Source of the DNA: Gluconobacter vitians
GTDB lineage: Bacteria > Pseudomonadota > Alphaproteobacteria > Acetobacterales > Acetobacteraceae
Assembly (NCBI RefSeq): GCF_015244565.1
Contig: NZ_JABCQG010000005.1
Location: forward strand, 62,001 to 126,000
Direction of reading: 5' to 3'
Length of the DNA stretch: 64,000 bases
Shown here: positions 50,022 to 58,234 of the stretch, one piece after another
Layout of the letters: every line of letters begins with the position of its first letter
Numbering within the stretch: position 1 is the first letter of the stretch
Position numbers and translations under genes: made by a program
The notes under the pieces: model-generated
Database searches by the model: none
What the model was told of the DNA's origin: nothing
Seen by the model: the letters and a program-made list of their open reading frames with translations, nothing else

Positions 50022-50525
50022 ATGACTGTACTTACCATGACCCCCGAGCAGGTCCTTTCGGCATATTGGGAGCGAGGGAAGCTTCCTATTGATCCGGAAG
50101 TAATTGCTAAAAAAGCTGGTCTCCGCGTGGAAGACATGGATCCTTTTCGTGAGAACGAAGAACAAAACGCTATTGGTGCATATTGGCCTCCTGAAAAAGG
50201 CAAGCCTGCTGTTATCGAAATTGACAGAGATGAACCCATCAATAGAGTGCGCTTCACCTTAGCACATGAATTAGGGCATCACTTTCTAGGCCATAACGAG
50301 AAAATGCATCGCGATACGACGAAGCAGTTTAACATTTACAATTTCGACCCACGCGAAAGTGCAGCAAATAATTTTGCAGCAAAAATTCTTATGCCTGCGC
50401 AATACGTAAAAGTATTGATCGAGAATAAAAAAATTGTCGACCTAAAAGAGCTTGCAAAAATATTTCGCGTTTCTGAAGTGGCCATGAAAATTAGGCTAGA
50501 AAACCTTAATTACATTAAACCATGA
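50022..50525 (+). CDS. ImmA/IrrE family metallopeptidase
   Basis: A protein of 167 residues without the N-terminal Xre domain. HELGH is at 82-86, with the third ligand region RESAANNFAAKILMP at 111-125. GAGGAGGG precedes the ATG at 50022. AT-rich compared with the host. The stop overlaps the next gene by four bases, so it is paired with a small membrane protein. Members of the family cleave repressors or regulators; the substrate here is unknown. Confidence 0.85.
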   Translation: MTVLTMTPEQVLSAYWERGKLPIDPEVIAKKAGLRVEDMDPFRENEEQNAIGAYWPPEKGKPAVIEIDRDEPINRVRFTLAHELGHHFLGHNEKMHRDTTKQFNIYNFDPRESAANNFAAKILMPAQYVKVLIENKKIVDLKELAKIFRVSEVAMKIRLENLNYIKP

Positions 50526-50944
50526 GCGACAGCACAGACCAGTCTGATGGGACAGTGAGCCCTTCAACAATTCAGAACGTTAGATCTGAATTGTTGAACG
50601 ATGACGAAAGAAAATCATACCGAAATAAGCTATTTTGGGTATTTGGCATAATATCCCTCGTGTTCCTATTGTCTGTTCTTATTGAAATCATAATTATTCT
50701 TTCAAGAGGATCTCTTGCGGAAGTGTATTCCAATGCAAACTGGCATATTGGAATATTTATTGTCTCTCTTCTTATTATTCTTTCATCTATCGGATTAACT
50801 ATATTTCTATCTCTTCTCAAGATGGCTTCGTTTGCTGAAAAACAAGGCGAAGATGCAGATAATTCTCTTGATGATCTTCTACCTACAACCCCACAGTGGG
50901 AAATGATTAGAAATATAATGGATGCTTGTAGGGGCGGAACTTAG
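50522..50944 (+). CDS. two-helix membrane protein paired with the metallopeptidase
   Basis: A protein of 140 residues. A charged N-terminus of 35 residues is followed by membrane helices at about 37-60 and 75-98 and a 40-residue acidic cytosolic tail. No family recognised. Very AT-rich. The ATGA overlap with the peptidase gene indicates joint function, either as membrane effector or as membrane anchor or sensor. It ends three bases before the integrase stop on the other strand. Confidence 0.75.
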   Translation: MSDSTDQSDGTVSPSTIQNVRSELLNDDERKSYRNKLFWVFGIISLVFLLSVLIEIIIILSRGSLAEVYSNANWHIGIFIVSLLIILSSIGLTIFLSLLKMASFAEKQGEDADNSLDDLLPTTPQWEMIRNIMDACRGGT

Positions 50945-50947
50945 ATC

Positions 50948-52213
50948 TTAAGAATCTGTCTTATTGATTTTTTGTGCCCAAATCTCGAGAGCTTCAGCTC
51001 TTTCCTTCAAGAACTCATGACGCTGATAAACGGCCGCCACTCCCTTGATCGTTCCCTGCACATGATTCAGCACCCGATCCGCCACATGCGGCCCCACCCC
51101 TAAACGGGCCATGACCGTCACACCCGTTCGTCTGAAGTCATGTAACCGCCAGCCCAGCGCAGGCAGAGCGCAGACTTCTTTTCCCGGCGAATTTTGAGCC
51201 CGCTCCGCCTCAATCAGCTTCTCCAGCCGTTCCTTGGCCCCTGAGAAGTCCGAGATGGGCGTCCTCCCGGTATTCGTGAAGACGTAGGCGGAGATGGCGT
51301 CTGTCTTTGAATCTGTCTGCCTGTGCAGCGCTGCCAGGACATGCCGCGCCGGTTCGGAGAGGTGGACGATGTGGGCTCTGCTGTTCTTCGTCCGTTCGGC
51401 CGGAATGGTCCAGGTCGTCAGATCCGGCGAGATCTCCTCCCACCGCATCTCCGCAACCTCTGTCCGGCGTTGAAGAGTGAGCAGCAGCAACCGGAAGAAC
51501 GGTCCGAAAGGATAGGCCATCTGTCCGGCCGCCCGCCAGATTTCACCGATCTCGTCATCCGTCAGAACGCGATCCCGCGAAACCTCCCGTCCTTCCACAA
51601 TCAGGCGGGCAAACGGATTATCATCCACCAGCTGACGCTTTACGGCCCAGGCATACATGGCGCGGGCATAGGCTTGCAGGCGCCGGGCCGTGGTGGGGTG
51701 CTCTGCTGCGATCTCATCCAGCCGCGCCTGAAGCTCAGAGACGGTCAGGGACTGGGCAGGACGACCAAGAAACTGCTGGAAATTATACCGGATGCGCTGC
51801 GGCCCCTCCTTTTTGTAGACCGCGCTATGTTCCCTGAGCGCCATGCTGGCCCAGCGATCAATCAGGACATCCAAGGTCAGGGCATCTATTGCGGCCTGCG
51901 CCGCCTGCTCCTGAAGGGAGGCTTGATAGGCCACCACCTCCGCCTTGCGCTCGCCCACTGGATCTCCGCCAGCCAGGACGCGCCCACGGGCTTCCTCAGC
52001 CATTTTCCGAGCCTGGGCAATCGTGACGGCCCCATACTCTCCCAGCTTGAGGCGACGGACCTTCCCCGCGTAGCGATACTGAAAGAGGAAGATCTTTGCT
52101 CCGGTTGCCGTGACACGAACCAGAAAGCCCTTGGTCTCCATATCCGAAAACAAGGCATCCCGTTTGCCCGGCGGGCAGGTGAGGGCGTCTATTTCCCGTT
52201 TTGAAAACCTCAT
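50948..52213 (-). CDS. int: P4-type tyrosine integrase
   Basis: A protein of 421 residues. The N-terminal arm-binding domain (DUF4102) includes FLVRVTATGAKIFLFQYRYA and a core-binding domain follows. The catalytic domain has R249 (QRRTEV), H358 and R361 (HDFRRTG), H384 and nucleophile Y396 (VYQRHE). It is transcribed away from attR, 340 bp from it. It would recombine the 64-bp att cores; placement at the end opposite the intact tRNA is less usual for tRNA-targeting elements. Confidence 0.95.
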   Translation of the reverse strand: MRFSKREIDALTCPPGKRDALFSDMETKGFLVRVTATGAKIFLFQYRYAGKVRRLKLGEYGAVTIAQARKMAEEARGRVLAGGDPVGERKAEVVAYQASLQEQAAQAAIDALTLDVLIDRWASMALREHSAVYKKEGPQRIRYNFQQFLGRPAQSLTVSELQARLDEIAAEHPTTARRLQAYARAMYAWAVKRQLVDDNPFARLIVEGREVSRDRVLTDDEIGEIWRAAGQMAYPFGPFFRLLLLTLQRRTEVAEMRWEEISPDLTTWTIPAERTKNSRAHIVHLSEPARHVLAALHRQTDSKTDAISAYVFTNTGRTPISDFSGAKERLEKLIEAERAQNSPGKEVCALPALGWRLHDFRRTGVTVMARLGVGPHVADRVLNHVQGTIKGVAAVYQRHEFLKERAEALEIWAQKINKTDS

Positions 52214-52226
52214 ATCCGAGGCTCCA

Positions 52227-52338
52227 TAACACCTTTAACACCTTCGAAATCGAAAGGTGTTAGTGGAAAAACCGGAGAAAAACACAATGAAATCAGTATA
52301 TTATATATGTGAGTAACACTAATAACACTTATAACACC
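52227..52338. repeat. TAACACC iteron-like cluster, right
   Basis: Copies at 52227, 52236 and 52332 plus an inverted GGTGTTA at 52256 are exact; 52314 and 52323 are TAACACT. They lie immediately upstream of the integrase start and mirror the left cluster. Confidence 0.75.
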
Positions 52339-52403
52339 GTAATTGTGTAGCTCCCTGAATTTCATTTTGCCCATTTCCCCTATCCGGACCCGCTGACGTG
52401 TTT

Positions 52404-52432
52404 TCCCGGACTCAATCCGGACTCATCTGAAA
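52404..52432. repeat. candidate integrase arm sites, right
   Basis: Identical over 29 bp to 34540-34568, with two CCGGACTCA copies at 52406 and 52417. It lies 121 bp from the attR core. On the excised circle both copies would flank attP. Confidence 0.7.
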
Positions 52433-52503
52433 TAGCAACCGGGGCGTCTAGCTGCATCTCTTTGCGTGAACCGTCTCAGACGTCTTCCTGTAAGGCGTTG
52501 TGA

Positions 52504-52529
52504 TTGCGTGCTTTTGCGTTTCCCTGCGT
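52504..52529. repeat. phased TTGCGT array beside attR, candidate excisionase sites
   Basis: TTGCGT at 52504 and 52514 and CTGCGT at 52524, spaced exactly 10 bp, complement the ACGCAA array upstream of the AlpA-like gene; another TTGCGT is at 52462. The array ends 24 bp before the attR core. Confidence 0.7.
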
Positions 52530-52553
52530 CTTAACTGTATTTCGCCGGGCGTA

Positions 52554-52617
52554 ACTCTTAATCAGCGGGTCCAAGGTTCGAGCCCTTGTGTGCCCACCAT
52601 GCCCGTCTCCGGTTATT
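52554..52617 (+). repeat. attR, 64-bp direct repeat
   Basis: The same 64 bp as attL. It contains the 3' part of tRNA-Lys from the anticodon stem onward but no 5' half, so it is not a second tRNA gene. Confidence 0.97.
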
Positions 52618-52642
52618 TCCCAAAAATTTCATACTGACCGAC

Positions 52643-52667
52643 AAAAGCCCGTTACGGGTCTTTTCTT
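52643..52667 (+). terminator. original terminator of tRNA-Lys, displaced by the element
   Basis: AAAAG-CCCG with CGGG-TCTTTT and a 3-nt loop, 26 bp beyond attR. It is where the terminator of the uninterrupted tRNA would be. Confidence 0.6.
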
Positions 52668-52709
52668 ATTTCCGGGCAGCCCCTGAAATCCAGAGACTGC
52701 CCTTGGCTT

Positions 52710-53396
52710 TCAGCCCCGGAAATCAGGCAGTTCGTTGACCGTCACGACGCGCCACAAGCAGTCGATACGCTCCAGAATGGTGATGGACAGGTTCTGGATC
52801 GAAAAGCGCAGCGCCGTATCGGGGTGAACGCTCAGCGCATGCGCCAGAGCCGCGCGGATGGCGCCGCCATGGCTGACGACAACCATGTCCTGCCCTTCAT
52901 GCGCATTCGCCAAATCCTCAAGCCCGTGCCCCACACGCGCGCAGACATCCAGCATGCTCTCCCCGCCCGGCGGAAGCTCGCACGCGGAAATGGACCAGAA
53001 CGGATTGGGCGGCAGGCGCAGCAGGGACATGAATTCCGAGTGCGGCGTGCCATGCCACTCCCCGATCGACTGCTCAATGAAGCGACCGTCAATCGTCACA
53101 TCCTGCGAAAACGCACCGGCCTTGCGGATTTCAGCCGCAGTGTCCTGCGCCCGCTGAAGCGGCGAACTGTACCACAGCGCATCCGTCGGCAGACGCCGGG
53201 CCAGCGTGGCATAGCCGCCCTGCTGGCTCGCCATCGCCTCACGACACAACGGCACGTCGAGCGCGCCATACATCGTCTTGCGTGCACTGGCTTCCACAAC
53301 CGCATGACGAATCAGCCAGAACCGGGTGACGCCCTTCGGCAGCTCCGGCGTATCGAGAAAATGCCCGTGCGGGACCGCTTTATCTGTCTGGGTCAT
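52710..53396 (-). CDS. histidine phosphatase family protein
   Basis: A protein of 228 residues from an ATG at 53396. RH of the phosphohistidine motif is in FWLIRHAVVEA, SSPLQRAQDTA follows, and the second histidine is in VVVSHGGAIRAAL. The family includes phosphoglycerate mutases and the cobalamin phosphatase CobC; the substrate here cannot be inferred. It overlaps the stop of the upstream PLP-fold gene by four bases, so the two probably act in one pathway. Confidence 0.85.
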   Translation of the reverse strand: MTQTDKAVPHGHFLDTPELPKGVTRFWLIRHAVVEASARKTMYGALDVPLCREAMASQQGGYATLARRLPTDALWYSSPLQRAQDTAAEIRKAGAFSQDVTIDGRFIEQSIGEWHGTPHSEFMSLLRLPPNPFWSISACELPPGGESMLDVCARVGHGLEDLANAHEGQDMVVVSHGGAIRAALAHALSVHPDTALRFSIQNLSITILERIDCLWRVVTVNELPDFRG

Positions 53397-55441
53397 GATA
53401 ACGGGGCGTAACGGGGGACAGGGTTCGCGTCCAGCAGAACATCCCAGTGCTTCAGGATCAGCTCCAGTTTTCCAAGAACCCGGCGCGCATCCATGCATTC
53501 GCGCTGGAGCCGACGCTCCTCGTCCAGCCCTTCATGCGACGGCTCACCTGACACAAGACGCGCCCCCGCGCACAGACGCAGCGCTCCGGCCGGTCCATCC
53601 ACCAGCGGATGAGGCACCGGCACCGGCTGTCCGAGCACACAGAGCAGACTGCCCTCCCCTTCCGTCACCCAGGGTGACAGATCCGCATTCAGCCAGCGAT
53701 GCAGCCGCCGCGCATCTTCCAGCGCCAGCGGATGCCCCGGCGCATGCGGATCTTCAACCAGAAAGGACAGAATGGTCGGCACTGCATCCCAGCGCCCGTC
53801 ATCAAAAGGCGTGCCCATCGGCAGCATGGTCAGCGCGGGACGGGCCTTAACCATAGCCACGGCTTCCGTCATGAACCGGGTCAGGCGCCCACGAATGACA
53901 GGATCGGGCAGCGCAAACAGCGCATCCATTTCCGCCAGAGCCGCATACCAGCGCAGCGCCAGTCCGATATTGTGACCGTTATTGAGAGCCGAAGCATCCG
54001 CGCCTTCCGGCCATTCGTCCCGATTGCCATAGGCCCGCAACCCTTTGGGAAGCGACAGGGAGGGCAGGCGGCTGCGAATTGCGGGAGGAAGGAGAATGGC
54101 CCCACAGAAAGGTGGGCCTGTAAAGAACTTGGAGCCGGTTATCATGACGATGATCCCCCGCTCCACCCATTCCGCCACACGCGACGGGCTCAGCCGCGCC
54201 TGACAGACATCAACAACAACGCTGAGCTGATCGCCCAGCTCCGTACACAATTCCCAGACAAGATCCATGTCCGGCGCCGCAAGTCCGGTCTTCGACTGGT
54301 CCAGCCGGTGCAGCAGCACATGCCGCCCCTCGGCCACTTCCCGCCGCACAAGGTCTGCACATTGGGCGTTGATCTCGCCCACCGGCCGCGCCGTCCCGTC
54401 AGCTGCGCGGATATCCACACCGATCAACCGCGTTTCGGGCGAGAACCCTTCGATCACCTCGCCCTTGCCCACGAGCGTGGCACAGGCACTGTCCGTCGCG
54501 AAATGCCGCCCGCAGGCTGCAAGCGGAACCCCGCTGCCCGTTTCATCAGGCGCCAGGAGAATAGACGTGACCGACCGCTCCGTTCCGGCCGCCACAAGCG
54601 CCAGAACCGCAAGTTCGCAATCCGTGCCGGACGCAGACAGCAGAACCGCATCTTCCGGCAGACCGAAATGCGCCCCAATCGCCTCACGCGCCCGGCGCAC
54701 AACACCTTCCTGCACCAGATCCGGGTCCTGTTTGGCCAGAAGCGCGCTCATCATGCCGCGCCGGGCCGCTTCCGCTCCCCCGAAACCACGCTCGGACAGT
54801 GACGACGCCGTCGATGACCCAAAAGTGATCGCCCAGGGGCGCGGGCGATGAGAGCTCGAATACCGGTTCAGCCCCGTATGCGGATCAACAGCCAGCCGGG
54901 AATCCCCGCCACCGCTCATCAGGCTCTCGGCAGGCGCCAGAACAGGCCACAGACGGGTCAGAACCTTCTGCAGACGTTCCGCTTCATGCTGCGTGAAAAC
55001 AGGCAGATCCGGCAGGAACGCACTCAGCGTCTCCCAGCTCTGCATAAGAGCCGGTGCATCCGGCACATTATCGCTGAAAACCGCAAGCCAGGCCGGAAGC
55101 GGCGCAACCTCACCTGTATCGAGCGCATGAAACAGCGCCGCAACACGGGCTGCGGCAAAGCTGGCCAGATACGGATTGGCACCCGGCTCCAGCAGCCGCA
55201 TCAGCTCAATGGCATGGCGCAGATATGTCGGCGCAAGACGTGGCGCCTCAAGACACGGGCCCCCTAAAGTAAGCGTGGCCGTCTGCAGACAGAAAGGCTT
55301 CCCCGGTTCCAGTGTTCCCGAAACCCGGAACGGCAGGGACAGTGACACATCCAGAATGGGAACCAGTCCATCCGCAATCACCCGAAGATCGGGCCGCTCC
55401 AGAACATCCGTCAGGGAGCGTGTCAAAGTATCAGCCAGCAT
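53393..55441 (-). CDS. large PLP-dependent fold-type I enzyme of unknown substrate
   Basis: A protein of 682 residues. An N-terminal domain of about 170 residues shows no recognisable family. The following aminotransferase-like domain has a SASGTDCE turn at 269-276, the cofactor aspartate D411 (VVVDVCQ) and the probable Schiff-base lysine K438 (ITGSKFFTG). A C-terminal domain reaches the stop. The fold assignment rests on the D and SxxK pattern at the right spacing. It is translationally coupled to a histidine phosphatase gene, and together they look like an uncharacterised two-enzyme pathway. Confidence 0.7.
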   Translation of the reverse strand: MLADTLTRSLTDVLERPDLRVIADGLVPILDVSLSLPFRVSGTLEPGKPFCLQTATLTLGGPCLEAPRLAPTYLRHAIELMRLLEPGANPYLASFAAARVAALFHALDTGEVAPLPAWLAVFSDNVPDAPALMQSWETLSAFLPDLPVFTQHEAERLQKVLTRLWPVLAPAESLMSGGGDSRLAVDPHTGLNRYSSSHRPRPWAITFGSSTASSLSERGFGGAEAARRGMMSALLAKQDPDLVQEGVVRRAREAIGAHFGLPEDAVLLSASGTDCELAVLALVAAGTERSVTSILLAPDETGSGVPLAACGRHFATDSACATLVGKGEVIEGFSPETRLIGVDIRAADGTARPVGEINAQCADLVRREVAEGRHVLLHRLDQSKTGLAAPDMDLVWELCTELGDQLSVVVDVCQARLSPSRVAEWVERGIIVMITGSKFFTGPPFCGAILLPPAIRSRLPSLSLPKGLRAYGNRDEWPEGADASALNNGHNIGLALRWYAALAEMDALFALPDPVIRGRLTRFMTEAVAMVKARPALTMLPMGTPFDDGRWDAVPTILSFLVEDPHAPGHPLALEDARRLHRWLNADLSPWVTEGEGSLLCVLGQPVPVPHPLVDGPAGALRLCAGARLVSGEPSHEGLDEERRLQRECMDARRVLGKLELILKHWDVLLDANPVPRYAPLS

Positions 55442-55560
55442 ATCTGCCTCTCCTGCCTCCGCACGACTGTGGGATTAGCCCATCAGCCCGGACAGCGCGA
55501 GAGGCGAAACCACTTCCCGAGTTCCACTTCACGATGCCAGAAGAAATGTACCGGCGTTAT

Positions 55561-55588
55561 TTGCGCTGTTTCAACAACGCTGTAAGAT
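55561..55588 (+). promoter_or_regulatory. candidate promoter of the rfb cluster
   Basis: TTGCGC (55561-55566), 16-bp spacer, TAAGAT (55583-55588). A 6-bp hairpin, 55602-55607 with 55614-55619, lies in the leader before rfbB. Confidence 0.5.
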
Positions 55589-55639
55589 AAAAGTTACTCT
55601 GTCAGGGTTTAGTCCCTGATCCAATATTATGAGGCTCAA

Positions 55640-56695
55640 ATGCGGATTTTGCTGACAGGCGGCTGTGGTTTCATAGGATCGGCCGTTGTGCGCCATCTGA
55701 TCCGGAACACCGAACATTCAGTTCTGAACGTTGACTGCATGACCTATGCAGCCTCGGAAGATACTGTCAGCGAGGTCGCAGACGACCCACGGTATTCCCA
55801 TGCCCGCGCCAACATCGTGAACGGTGTGGAAATGCAGCGCCTGTTCGACGAATACCGTCCGGACGCTGTCATGCATCTCGCAGCGGAAAGCCATGTGGAC
55901 CGCTCGATCGACGGCCCCGGCGTGTTCATCCAGACGAACGTCGTCGGCACATACTCCCTGCTCGAAGCCGCACGGAAATACTGGAACACGCTGGGAGACG
56001 CCGAAAAGAAGGCCTTCCGCTTCCATCACATTTCCACGGATGAAGTCTTCGGTCATCTGGAACCGAACGATCCGCCGTTCACCGAAACCACGCCCTACGA
56101 TCCGCGCAGCCCGTATTCGGCCTCCAAGGCCTCGTCCGACCATCTGGTCCGCGCCTGGTTCCACACCTACGGCCTGCCGACCTTCGTGACGAATACCACC
56201 AATAATTACGGCATCTGGCACTTCCCCGAGAAGCTGATCCCGCTGGTCACGATCAACGCCATCGAAGGCCGCGAACTGCCGGTTTACGGCAAGGGCGAGA
56301 ACGTCCGCGACTGGCTCTTCGTCGAAGATCATGCCGAGGCTCTGGTCAAGGCCGTCGAAATCGGCAAGCCGGGCGAGACATACGCCATCGGCGCCCGCCA
56401 GCCCCGCACCAATCTTGAAGTCGTCAAGAAGATCTGCGCCGTTCTCGATGAGCTTCAGCCCGACCCGGCTGGCCCGCGCGAGCGCCTGATCCGCTTCGTG
56501 ACCGACCGCCCCGGCCATGATTTCCGCTACGAAATCGACCCTTCCCACGCCGAGAAGGAACTCGACTGGAAAGCGAAGCACGATTTCGAAAGCGGCATCC
56601 GCAAGACCGTTCAGTGGTATCTCGACAACCGCGCCTGGTGGGAAGGAATCCGCTCCAAGCGCTATACAGGTCAGAGACTGGGAGCCAGCAAGTGA
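55640..56695 (+). CDS. rfbB: dTDP-glucose 4,6-dehydratase
   Basis: Second step of dTDP-rhamnose synthesis. The 351 residues show the NAD loop [14 protein letters not shown] at the N-terminus, STDEVFG with catalytic aspartate and glutamate, and the [10 protein letters not shown] active-site tyrosine and lysine. [12 protein letters not shown] near the C-terminus departs a little from the common GGxNErxN. First gene of rfbB-rfbA-rfbC-rfbD; its stop overlaps the GTG start of rfbA. Confidence 0.95.
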   Translation: MRILLTGGCGFIGSAVVRHLIRNTEHSVLNVDCMTYAASEDTVSEVADDPRYSHARANIVNGVEMQRLFDEYRPDAVMHLAAESHVDRSIDGPGVFIQTNVVGTYSLLEAARKYWNTLGDAEKKAFRFHHISTDEVFGHLEPNDPPFTETTPYDPRSPYSASKASSDHLVRAWFHTYGLPTFVTNTTNNYGIWHFPEKLIPLVTINAIEGRELPVYGKGENVRDWLFVEDHAEALVKAVEIGKPGETYAIGARQPRTNLEVVKKICAVLDELQPDPAGPRERLIRFVTDRPGHDFRYEIDPSHAEKELDWKAKHDFESGIRKTVQWYLDNRAWWEGIRSKRYTGQRLGASK

Positions 56696-57582
56696 GCACC
56701 ATCGAAACACAGTCCATGAAGGGCATCATTCTCGCCGGCGGTTCGGGCACGCGCCTGTATCCAATGACGCTCGCAGCCTCCAAGCAGCTGCTGCCGGTCT
56801 ATGACAAGCCGATGATCTATTATCCACTTTCCACGCTGATGCTGGCGGGAATCCGGGACATCATGATCATCACGACCCCGCATGACATGCCCCAGTTCCA
56901 GCGCCTGCTGGGCGATGGCTCGCAGTTCGGCGTGAAGTTCGAATACCGCATCCAGCCGTCACCGGACGGTCTGGCACAGGCGTTCCTGATCGCCGAAGAC
57001 TGGATTCAGGGCTCTCCCTGTGCCCTGGCGCTGGGCGACAACCTGATCTTCTCCGAACATCTCGGTGTCCTTCTGCGGGCTGCGTCGAACCGTCCGCAGG
57101 GTGCCACGGTCTTCGCCTATCAGGTCCGCGACCCCGAGCGTTATGGCGTGGTCTCCTTCGATGAGAGCGGCCGGGCCCTGAAGGTCGAGGAAAAGCCGAC
57201 CCATCCGGAATCCCACTGGGCCATCACGGGTCTGTATTTCTATGACAGCCGCGTCGTCGAGTTCGCCAAGAAGGTGAAGCCCAGCCCCCGCGGCGAGCTG
57301 GAAATCACCGATCTCAACCGCATGTATCTCGAAGAGGGCACCCTTCAGGTGGACCGTCTGGGCCGTGGCTGCGCCTGGCTCGATGCCGGGATGCCCGACA
57401 GCCTGATGCAGGCCGGAACCTTCGTCCAGACCATCCAGTCCCGTCAGGGCATGCTGGTTGGTTCTCCCGCCGAAGTCGCGTTCCGCAACAAGTTCATCAC
57501 CGCTGACCAGCTTCGCGAACACGCGAAGAAAATGGGCAAGACCGAACTGGGCCGCCTGCTTCTGGAACTGGCTAACAGCTGA
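56692..57582 (+). CDS. rfbA: glucose-1-phosphate thymidylyltransferase
   Basis: Makes dTDP-glucose, the first step of the pathway. The 296 residues include the nucleotide loop [17 protein letters not shown], then [16 protein letters not shown] and the ALGDNLIF region. The GTG at 56692 has GGGAG seven bases before it and overlaps the rfbB stop; an ATG at 56716 would give the shorter MKGIILAGG start also seen in the family. Confidence 0.95.
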   Translation: MSTIETQSMKGIILAGGSGTRLYPMTLAASKQLLPVYDKPMIYYPLSTLMLAGIRDIMIITTPHDMPQFQRLLGDGSQFGVKFEYRIQPSPDGLAQAFLIAEDWIQGSPCALALGDNLIFSEHLGVLLRAASNRPQGATVFAYQVRDPERYGVVSFDESGRALKVEEKPTHPESHWAITGLYFYDSRVVEFAKKVKPSPRGELEITDLNRMYLEEGTLQVDRLGRGCAWLDAGMPDSLMQAGTFVQTIQSRQGMLVGSPAEVAFRNKFITADQLREHAKKMGKTELGRLLLELANS

Positions 57583-57593
57583 TTTCTTTCCCG

Positions 57594-57638
57594 ACGGTTC
57601 CGGTTTTCTGCATCCCCTTGCTACCGGAACCGTTTTTT
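57594..57638 (+). terminator. terminator inside the rfb cluster
   Basis: A perfect 10-bp stem, ACGGTTCCGG (57594-57603) with CCGGAACCGT (57624-57633), a 20-nt loop, and a six-T run (57633-57638). Confidence 0.85.
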
Positions 57639-57670
57639 CATGACATCTTTTCACAGCAGGAATTCAGAGC

Positions 57671-58234
57671 ATGAAGGTCGAACGTCTTTCCATTCCAGAG
57701 GTCATTCTCGTCACGCCTCCCCGTTTTGGTGACAATCGCGGCTTCTTCTCCGAAACCTACAATGTGGAGCGCATGGGCGAAGCCGGCATTGACCTGCCCT
57801 TCGTTCAGGACAACCAGAGCCTGTCACGCCAGAAAGGCGTTGTCCGTGGCCTGCACTGCCAGCTCGCGCCCTACGAACAGGGCAAGCTCGTCCGCGTCAC
57901 ACGTGGCGCCATCTGGGACGTGGCCGTCGATGCCCGCACAGGCTCGCCGACCTACGGCAAATGGTGCGCTGCCGAACTCTCCGCCGAAAACTGGTCCCAG
58001 CTCTGGATTCCGCCCGGCTTCCTGCATGGCTTTGTCACGCTCGAAGAGAACACCGAAGTGCAGTACAAATGCACCTCGCTCTATAGCAAGGTCTCCGAAC
58101 GTGCGGTCATCTGGAACTGCCCCGAACTGAAGATCGACTGGCCTGTTTCCGAAGCTGACGCCGTCCTGTCCGACAAGGATCTGGTCGCGCCGCATTTCTC
58201 GGAAGCCAAAGGCTGGTTCCAGTACGAAAAGTGA
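57671..58234 (+). CDS. rfbC: dTDP-4-dehydrorhamnose 3,5-epimerase
   Basis: Third step of dTDP-rhamnose synthesis. The 187 residues include DNRGFFSETYN, the catalytic histidine in VRGLHCQLAP, VVAVD-type strand (AIWDVAVDARTGSPTYGKW) and FLHGFVTLEE. CAGGAA precedes the ATG. It follows the internal terminator, so it needs read-through or its own promoter. It overlaps rfbD by four bases. Confidence 0.95.
   Translation: MKVERLSIPEVILVTPPRFGDNRGFFSETYNVERMGEAGIDLPFVQDNQSLSRQKGVVRGLHCQLAPYEQGKLVRVTRGAIWDVAVDARTGSPTYGKWCAAELSAENWSQLWIPPGFLHGFVTLEENTEVQYKCTSLYSKVSERAVIWNCPELKIDWPVSEADAVLSDKDLVAPHFSEAKGWFQYEK

Noticed and set aside
52554-52617. A second tRNA-Lys gene at attR
   Set aside because: Only the 3' part from the anticodon stem is present; there is no 5' acceptor or D arm.
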